Source: Ochotona curzoniae
Lineage: Eukaryota > Chordata > Mammalia > Lagomorpha > Ochotonidae
DNA length: 64,000 bases
Direction of reading: 5' to 3'
Assembly: GCF_017591425.1 (NCBI RefSeq)
Contig: NW_024466512.1
Coordinates: forward strand, 14,387,001 to 14,451,000
Shown here: piece by piece, positions 55,923-64,000 of the stretch
How the letters are laid out: every line of letters starts with the position of its first letter
Numbering within the stretch: position 1 is the first letter of the stretch
The notes under the pieces: model-generated
What the model was told of the DNA's origin: nothing
Databases searched by the model: none
Seen by the model: only the letters and a program-made list of their open reading frames with translations
Made by a program: the position numbers and the translations under genes

Positions 55923-56913
55923 ACCTCTTTGTTATGTCTCAAGTCCATTAAAAAAAAATACATCGATAAGGTTACCAGCCAACTTTATTGAGGTGTTGAT
56001 AAAACATAAGATCTCTTATGAATTAAAAAGGAAGGCAACAAATTTTGCCAGAGAGGAAAGCTTGGCTAAATTTACATAATCATGATGCTGTGATGACAGC
56101 CTCCATTTTAGCTTTGGAAGTCTACTCTCCTAAGGTGTTAACATCATTATTCCATAGCACTAACTCACACGAAAACTTAGAAAAGAAATAATACATCATA
56201 ATTACCCAACTTGTGTGAGGGGCTGTGGAAATCAGCACTAACTTAGCACTAGCACATCATTAAATCAGATATCTTGTTTCCCCACAGGCCTCCCTGGAGA
56301 CCTGTATTAATTTAGCCTTAGTTGAGGCAAACAATTTGTTCCTTGAATGCACAGATGTAGCACAGACTATGTTTAAAATCCTTGTGTACCATTGTTCACC
56401 CATAATGACATCCCAGGGGAATTTGCTGAGAGCTCAGATCAGATCATTATACAACAAATACATGGAAATTAAGATCATCATGGGGCAATGACCACCCAGT
56501 ATGGCCTTGGTATCACCACCATGTGGATAATCTCCCAGAGACCACCATGAACAGAAAACCACCACCTACCAATCACTTAGGAAACATAACAAATCAGTGG
56601 GCTAATATTAGGACAGTGGTAACAAATTACAGTAGGACTATAAAGTCATTATAATGCTGACCATGATAGATACCTGGGAAGAAAGCTTATAATGTGTTCA
56701 ATGAATAAGGATGATTCAAAATCATATACAAATAATATTCCGAACTTTTTTAAGACTTCTCAACCAGAGATAACCACTAATAACAGTTGTTTTATCTAAC
56801 CTCTTCTATACATGTGACATTCATTTTTTTGTTTGAAGTTTTGATAAAAATAAATTTTACTTAAAAATAAGCACCATACTGAATGGGTTCTTTACTGAAA
56901 CAAAACCATAGGA

Positions 56914-56915
<2 letters not shown>
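55923..56915. other. Unassigned AT-rich stretch
   Basis: 'accagagataaccactaata' (56764) is reminiscent of an antisense L1M fragment but too short to call. No gene was recognised. Confidence 0.35.

Positions 56916-56957
<42 letters not shown>
56916..56957 (+). repeat. (TG)21 microsatellite
   Basis: 42 bases of uninterrupted TG, likely polymorphic in length. Confidence 0.97.
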
Positions 56958-56958
<1 letters not shown>

Positions 56959-57784
56959 ATTTTTTAGTGCAAGCTCATAGGAACCAGGCAAATGATAACT
57001 GTCAATGCAATTCTGAAGGTGCAGGAACCGACGCAATGGTGCTCAATGACAGGAACAAGTGTGCACCTCAACTCATCAAGGGAGAGAAAGCTCATTCTTT
57101 TTATTTTATTTAGGCCCCAAATGGATCGCATGATGCAACCCTACACAGAGAAGATGGAATTTTTTTTCAGTTCATCAATTTCAGATGTCAATGATTTCTA
57201 GGAAGATCTTCAGACATCCTGAAACATAATGTTTTACCACCTATCTGGACATCTATTTAATCACTTTTTTTACAAAAAAATTAAGCATTAGAAGTTCAAA
57301 GTGCTTTCCTGATTTTTAAGAAAAAATCCTTGAATACTTTGAGTAGACATCTAAAAATAAATCGTTTTTCCTAAAGCAAAGAGGATGTTTGTCTTCTTAA
57401 TCCTGGGATGCACATCCTCCCCACATGACCAACTGAAGGGGAGGAACACATCAGGTCCACAGCTGCCAGAAATGCAAGCTCCTAGCCAACCTTCTCTCCC
57501 TGCTTCTTCACCCAGTTCCTCTGAGTCCCAGTACAGAGTGCAGAGCAATCTTGTCTTGCTTTGAGCCAGTAAGTTTTGGTACAGTTACAGCAACACAGAA
57601 ATTCCCCACTCTTGATTAGTTGAGTCCCTGAAGTATGACACCATCTGTTGCTGGCCACAGGTCACCAGTTTTAAGCAGTTTCTGGCAGGAACACCCATCT
57701 ACCACCTGTGGCCACTGAGCCTGCCTTTGAGTATTCCTCTGCCAAGGATGCAACCTCAAAGTCAGGAGTGCATAAGAAAAGGCA
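56958..57784. other. Unassigned non-coding stretch
   Basis: No feature was recognised. Confidence 0.4.
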
Positions 57785-57960
57785 AACGCTGAATCTGTGT
57801 TCCACGTTGTATGAATTATGTGGCTCGAGGCAGGTGATTCCACCTCCCTGACTCTCAATTTCTTCACTATGGGATAATGTATGTCACCAGTGGGTTGCTG
57901 AATACATTCAATCAGATGAGGAGCATCTGTGTGCCTGGCATCACTCGGTCATGATGAAGT
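57785..57960 (+). mobile_element. MIR SINE, sense
   Basis: 'tgaattatgtggctcgaggc' (57811), 'caggtgattccacctccctg' (57831), 'actctcaatttcttcactat' (57851) and 'gtgtgcctggcatcactcgg' (57929) follow sense MIR 'ctgtgtgaccttgggcaagttact… cctcagtttcctcatct… gtgcctggcacata'. Confidence 0.75.
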
Positions 57961-59408
57961 ACATGGCAAAGCTATCTACTGTGTATACTGATCTAGGAGA
58001 CAAAGCATCTGTTTGGAGTAAGCTAAGAGTTCACTACAAAGACCTGGGAAAATTATCATGAGCTCACGATAACCTTCCATGAAGGGCTCAATTTGGAGTT
58101 GTCAGCTCTATAGAAAATCCACACTGGAAAAAATCAAAGTAAAGGCTGAAATAGGAGCAGAAGACCTTGCAGGAGATGAGTTCTGAGCTTGACCTTAGTA
58201 GTTGGGTAAGAACAGTAGTGTTTTTCTATTTCTTTAACCTATCACATATATTATCAGTCCAAATATCTGGCAGGAACAACCAACAATCCCTAATCTAAAG
58301 TCATAAAAGGAATTAAATTTCTGATCAACAACCTTGTCCCCCCATCTCCCCTTTCCTCCTTTCTGCCTTACTTTCCCTTTATAGTTTAAACAGTTTAGAA
58401 TGAGTTTAACATTAGCTTTGGGGAGTTTTGTACAAGATAGCAGAAAAATGACAAAAAATGTGGATAGCCATGGATTACAGAAATCTACATGAACTATCGT
58501 AATGTGTCCTCTCCTGTTTTAATACTGGGCAGTCATCTTGGTTGTTGCTAGGCCATACGTTTCACATTGTACACTGAGATGCACTTGACTTGGCAAAACA
58601 GCAATTATTCTCAATCTGGTATAAAGCCCTACAATGCACATTTATCCTTTGGAAAAGAACCTTCTTTTCCAATCAATACCAGTGATTCCTGAAGTGTGCT
58701 CCCTATTGATTTTGTGTTTTGCTTTCTAAGAAATATTTGCCATTTGGCAATGGAATATGTTATTTTTCTACCTGGAAATAACGTGGTAAACAACAGAGAC
58801 CAAGTACTTGCCTTTTCTAGAACCACATTCTGGGGAGAAAGATAAGGCAAGCCTGTGTATGCAATCAAATGTAGAAGATGATTTCAGCTGGTGCATGTGC
58901 TGCAAAGAAATATGGCATGACAATGGGTGACTGGGCAAGGTGCTCAACCAACATCCTTAGAGGGATTTCCTTGTGAGGATTGACTCCTTGTTGACTTGCT
59001 ATTTCCCTCACCTCTCTGAGAAGACTGAGACAGCCTATAGAATAACAGTCTACCATGCTGTTTTACAGCAAACATGGAACAAGGATGTACCATAAACCAT
59101 TTGTAGAGAAAGCACAGCCCTGAGATATGGAGTGTTGCAACATTTCTTATATTGTGTAGATTTCTCCACATAACATTTCTATCTCTTCAGTTTGACCAGC
59201 GTGGACAAGCCAAAGTTCTGAAAGCACAGAAAAGCAATTGAAGAGCTCTCTAAAGAAGTCTACAAAGGATCTTCAGAGAGAGTGAACGGAAACTTGAAAA
59301 AACCATTAGTATTCTTTGGACAAAGAAGAACAGTAAGTTGTGTTAATGAAATCAGTTAATGATGTGGGGCTGGAGTCTTGGGAGTGTTTCTGGGAGAATA
59401 AAGAGCAT
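57961..59408. other. Unassigned non-coding stretch
   Basis: No named repeat or exon was recognised. Minus frames at 58629-59171 are short and lack domains. Confidence 0.4.
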
Positions 59409-59745
59409 GTTGGTTAATTTTATGTCAGTTTGGTCATAGGGAACACACGATGCTCAAATTAAATATGATTTCTGAATGCATCTCTGGTGATAATTCCAAA
59501 CAAAATCAGAATTTGAATCAGTGCATTCAGTAAGCTCTTGCCAGATTGGGTGACCTCACGAAGTACACTGAGGGTCTAGAAGAGAATACAAGAGAATGGA
59601 AGGAAGAATTCGCTCTTCTTGTTTCTGGAATGCATACTCAAGCCATGACATCTCATCCTATCCTTTCCAGCACCCTGACTGGTTTTATGCCATTGGCTCC
59701 CTGCTGCCACTTCTGCTTCTGCACTGAATCTCCATAGCATCACTG
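59409..59745 (+). mobile_element. Ancient interspersed repeat, family not named
   Basis: 'gttggttaattttatgtcag' (59409), 'agaatttgaatcagtgcatt' (59508), 'aggaagaattcgctcttctt' (59601) and 'tggttttatgccattggctc' (59680) follow the order of a common eutherian repeat ('ttaattttatgtgtcaacttg… catttgaatcggtagactgagtaa… gaattc… catcggctcc'). I cannot fix its family name from memory. Confidence 0.5.
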
Positions 59746-60234
59746 GATGTCTTGTCTGAAACTTTTTGATGGCACATCAAGGGATGTCCTAATTTTCACA
59801 AATGCATGGAACAATTCCTCCTAATAAATCCCTGATTTGTGTTTCTCTGCAGAACAGGGCTTGAAGGACCACCTGGGCTCCAAGCAAAGAGACATGAAAG
59901 CTTTGCCAAGACATTAAGATGACTTGGCTGGTGGGGAGCAGCAGGGGAGAGACAGCAGGGGAGGATGTTGTGATGGAATGTGACATAGCTAGATGACTAG
60001 ATTGGATACCTGACTCAGAGATGGGGAGAACCACGATGCATCCACTCCATGGGAGGCAAAGAAGTCTCACTTGGCCTTTCTTTGCTGGTCAACATTAAAC
60101 ACCCCCAACCTGGCAGACACCAAGCTTGATGAGTTACTTGATAAACTGAACAAAAGACAGGCAGGTGCTTGAGGAAGGTGATAAACTCAAAGGCATGAAA
60201 GTTTATTTCCAGGGAAGCTTTCTTTGCAACCGAC
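59746..60234. other. Unassigned non-coding stretch
   Basis: No feature was recognised. Confidence 0.4.
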
Positions 60235-60570
60235 ATGCATTCCCTCATCTGTTATTCAATACAAGTTGAATACCTTCTAGATTATACATGAGACTTAAAG
60301 CATCAAACTTGGCCCTGCCTGTGCTCAAGGATCCTGCAGTGGAGAAGCAGGTAGATTGCTGGACTCCTAACCAGATGATGATCTAACCATATTAAAACAT
60401 AGTTATGGAAGCTCAGAGAAAGCCTGTTCAGCCCAGGAAGAAAATTTTCCCAGAAAAGGCAAAATCTGTCAGAAATCTAACAACGACGAAAAGTTGGCCA
60501 AGTAAAAGCAGAAAAGCGAACAGCAAGAAACAAGCCAAGAGAACGAGTGGTGACAAAGACCTGGAAGCAG
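60235..60570 (-). mobile_element. L2 3' region, antisense
   Basis: 'ttattcaatacaagttgaat' (60252), 'cttggccctgcctgtgctca' (60309), 'ggatcctgcagtggagaagc' (60330) and 'tatggaagctcagagaaagc' (60404) follow antisense L2 'caacaaatatttattgag… ccctgccctcatggagctt… gagcacagagg'. The basic, lysine-rich 61-codon frame 60405-60590 lies at its end and is probably an artefact of this origin. Confidence 0.5.
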
Positions 60571-63500
60571 GCATTTTACAGTTTGATTAGTTAGTGTGCT
60601 CACAATGTAGGTTTCAGTACCAGCAGCAGTAGGGGAAAAGGCCAACAAAGTAGATAAGGGACGCTCTCTGATTTTCTGTGAAGAAAGCAGGGTGAGAGTC
60701 AGAGGTCAGAGGTGAGGAGAGAATTTGAGATCATAATGGAAAGTTCACTGTGCATTTTGTCAAATCCTGAATTTCCTGCTGCCCACTCATTGGAAGGGAA
60801 ACACCATGCATCAAAGGAAAAAATTACAGCAGGTTCTATTTTTTTTTCTTTTTGGTAAAATACTACACCGATGAATTATGTTTGGTTCCTAATGAAAGCT
60901 CAATTTCCTTTATATTTGATTTTTAACAGCTCAAAATTCTTGGCTGATAAAGCAGGGGATAGGGGAATCTTGCTTCCATTTGCATTTCATCTCTAAGCCT
61001 GGTTGTAGCTCACTCAAGCAGGATCAGATTTCAACAGGAGAGTAGATTCAATTGATAGAATTTCCATGTCCTGCAACCTCACCTGCCACAAATCCCAAGC
61101 AATAAAGGCAGTCCCATCGTTACCAACCACAGCTGCTTGATTGCAGATACTTTGTGCTTGGAGAGCACACAGAAAACTGAACACTCTCACACGGAGACAC
61201 TAAGGCAACTCAGAACTCAAAGCTGCAGGAAAATATTCCAAGGACTGATTATCTATCTGCTCCCTCAAGAATCCATTGATTTCTCTGAGATAACTTATCA
61301 GAGCAAAGCTCACTCAAGAAGCCAGGGCCATACAGATAACATGAAATATTCCCTCTTCTCCACGATCCCCTTCTTTCAGCACACTTTTGTAGATCAAGCA
61401 TCAAGGGTAGAGAATGGAATTGCTGAATTCCACCAAACATTTTTATCATCTGTTGTCTCTCAACTTCTTGTGCAGCTCTGAAGCTACATCCAACCAGGTA
61501 TGTTGGTCTTGATTCTCTGTGCCCAGGGTCTGGCACCAAAGAACTGACTGCTCCTCTTGTGGACAGGTAGGGGTGAAGAGATTAGTTATACCAATGGATT
61601 TTTAATTACTTTTAGTCATAAAAATTTCCTCCCTCCCCCAAAAGGATACATATTTGGAATCTCTGGTTAAGACAGAAGTGAGGACTTAAAGCCTCCTGCC
61701 ACTTTACACACCTACCATCCCAGGGCAACAGCCTTAAAGAAGCTTCACAATTTACCCTGGACATCTGGGGAACTTGACTTACAAAGGCCATGACTCTCAA
61801 AGTGTCATTTTATTCCATGTTGTGTGTACTGAGAGTTCCCCTGGGGAGAGGGGACACACAGCCTGTCACAATCATAAGCCCTCTCAGGTGACAGTGGAAT
61901 CTAGTCCTATTCCTGTTCTGCCCTCTACAAGAAGACAGGGAAGGAAAGATGAGCATGGCACACATTTATACGAGTTCATGTTGTGAATGTCACATATTCA
62001 ATAGGACATCTTCATTGAATCATCCGTACTCAATAGAGTTCAGGTATAAAACCAGGTATCTTCAATTGATGTGCTATATAAGTCTCTACAAATATTCCTT
62101 TTGTCCCCTGTTTATACATTGGATCTGCTCTATAGCCCCACAATTCTATTTGAATTCCTGAAACTAATTTCCAATTTAACGCCCACTTTAGTTCCACTTG
62201 TCCCCCAAATTCATACCCAACCATGACTTGAAGGACCTGCAAGGGAAAGGTATATGTTCTGCTTCTTCAATTCATCTCTTTTGAACTTTTTTTAATATAT
62301 TATTTTTCTCATGAGAATGTAATATTAGTTAAAAAAGCAAATTTCATGTAGTTCATAGATACAATCCTAATAATATGATATTCCATTCCTCCATTTCCTC
62401 TTTCCTTCCTTTATGCTTTTTGAGATGACATATTTTAAATTAACCTTGCAGCCATGGATTTTATGAATCACTAAATAGAGATGAGAAGTAAAAAACAAAA
62501 ACAAAACCAGCTTAACAATAATGCAATGTATATAAGCAAAAATCAAATGGAAAAGTGATCTTTTCACTCAAACAGAAAATCTTATACTAGTCACAGATGA
62601 TTAAAACTAAACAGTACAACATCCTTAACCACTGATTTGTCAAAGATATGAAAGAAAGTTTAACAAAGCCCATACAACCGGCATATTGTATGAGCAAGAT
62701 AGACATTTTGAGACTTGATGATTGCAACCTTTGGTTATACTCTTGAGGAACAGGAAGTTTTTCTACCTGCTATTAATCAAGGTTTTTTTTTTAATGCAGC
62801 GGTAAACCTGTGTTTGCAATGTGAACTGAAAGTATGCCATTATAAAAAAAAGAAAAAAACTGAAAACAGACAAGGCACTCAGTGGGGGAGGGAGGTTGTG
62901 GAAACACATCCTGGGGCATAGGGTGGGAAGTAGCACTCCATTCCTCTATCTGTATTGCTGAATACGTGATGAAATTTGTTCAGTATATAAATTAAAAGTT
63001 TGGTAAACCTATATTTTCATCAATCATGAGCACACAGGCATTTCTTTGTTGTGCTTTTTGATTTTGTATTTCTTTTCTTAACCTTAGCTCCCACAGAAGG
63101 CGGAACATGAGGTATTTGTCTTTCTGTGTTCAGATGTAAAAAAAAAAAAAAAAAAAGAAGCACTTCATTTGCATCAAAGTGGATGCGGAGGGGAAGATTT
63201 CATGCTGAGTTAAATAAGTCAGACACGGAGCAGTGTTCCTTTTCATAGGACTCTTTTGGCCCTCGTGTGATGTAACTCAAAGTGCTAAACAGGAGAAAGA
63301 AGCTGTTTTTCAGTGACTTTGGGTTGTTATTGTGTCGTTAGATGTCACTGCTCTCTGTAATGAAGACTTCTAAATGTAAGCTCTCCAAAGGGCTCATGCC
63401 CAAAGGGAAATCCACCCCAGCTTGCCTCTTTCTAAACTTCTCAAGGGCTTCATCCCTACAACCTCTTTAGCCAGGTGTCACCATGTTTATTAGCCAGTAG

Positions 63501-64000
63501 GGAGGTACCACGAGGTGACACAATCCCAGGAACCCTCTGTGTTTAGTTGCCTTATGCAAAACTCAAATATATGTGACCATACCAACTGCTCCATTGCTGA
63601 TGCCAATTTTGTCACTTGTATCTCCATCCTTCCTTGCCACTCAAGAAGGCACAAATGATCACTCATCAATTATGCCGCAAAAGGCAAACGCCCAACCAGA
63701 AAATGCAATGCACACCTCTGCCTTCCCACAGCTGCCATCCTCACCTGTGGAATGTCATCTCTGGAAAACAGCCTACCCCTGACTTGACAGAACTCAGGGA
63801 AAGGCAAGCAATTCACTTTCTCCAACAATTTTCCTTCAATGCTTATGTCATATTTACATAAATTTGTACAAAATGGAGGAAGTTGCTGAGATGGCAGATG
63901 GAGTGGTAGAGCTATTAAAAACCTTTTGAGGCAACTGCCTTCCCGATATTTTTTTGCTTGTCAGAGAACTCAGAGTACAGAACTATGCTTTTATGGTAGG
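60571..64000. other. Unassigned AT-rich tail of the window
   Basis: I recognise no gene or named repeat. Homopolymers include T9-10 near 62780 and A20 near 63140. The 114-codon plus frame 61137-61481 has no recognisable domain. Old, unrecognised LINE sequence is likely in parts. Confidence 0.35.

Noticed and set aside
55589..55951. 120-codon plus frame and the similar frames in other SINEs (25144-25605, 53466-53741, 35032-35280)
   Set aside because: They lie inside CSINE copies on both strands. The similar peptides recur because the SINE recurs.
60405..60590. Small, very basic 61-residue protein
   Set aside because: It follows directly from an antisense L2 fragment. Basic composition comes from the A-rich DNA.
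1..64000. CRISPR array, tRNA gene, operon or bacterial-type defence or toxin system
   Set aside because: There are no regularly spaced direct repeats, no ribosome-binding-site-led ORF clusters and no tRNA cloverleaf outside SINE heads. All content is typical of a mammalian genome.

Overview
This 64 kb window is mammalian non-coding DNA. It is AT-rich, has no CpG island, no operon-like layout and no convincing protein-coding exon, and it is packed with interspersed repeats of different ages. The diagnostic element is the lagomorph tRNA-derived SINE (C repeat, CSINE), present in about two dozen copies. Several copies carry the head and tail that I associate with pika (Ochotona) rather than rabbit: head 'ggttaaggtcctcgccttg', middle 'gatcccatatgggcgccggt', tail 'ccaataaaa'. 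Lagomorph is near certain; pika is a likely inference from remembered repeat sequence. The window looks intergenic or deep intronic, and I cannot name a neighbouring gene.

Layout: 1-2515 is a mosaic of antisense ancient L1 (L1M) pieces containing a nested perfect inverted repeat. 2.5-5.2 kb is unassigned. 5.2-10 kb holds MIR, L2, a retroviral-LTR-like segment, old CSINEs, and a MaLR-type LTR split by a younger CSINE. 10.8-20 kb is repeat-poor apart from MIRs and a good L2 3' region (13.7-14.3 kb). 21.7-28.9 kb is CSINE-dense and includes a 34-nt 5' fragment of U2 snRNA flanked by target-site duplications. 29.6-38.2 kb has more CSINEs, one very young copy with perfect target-site duplications (34.9 kb), and the 3' end of a lagomorph L1 (35.4-37.0 kb). 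39.3-51 kb has purine and dinucleotide tracts, MIR, L2, two MaLR LTRs, an L1M 3' end and a 65-bp alternating purine-pyrimidine tract. 51.5-64 kb has a CSINE inside a possible DNA-transposon remnant, two young CSINEs (53.5 and 55.6 kb), a (TG)21 microsatellite, MIR and L2, then a long unassigned tail.

The open reading frames are what random and repeat-derived sequence gives. The longest is 162 codons, many lie inside SINE, L1 or L2 copies, and none shows a domain I recognise. I found no CRISPR array, tRNA gene, operon or defence system. The observations most worth checking are the U2 fragment, the cruciform- and Z-DNA-prone tracts, two diagnostic CSINE subfamilies with recent insertions, head-to-head SINE pairs, nested insertions that give a relative chronology, and a few unexplained segments that could be conserved non-coding elements or unrecognised repeats.
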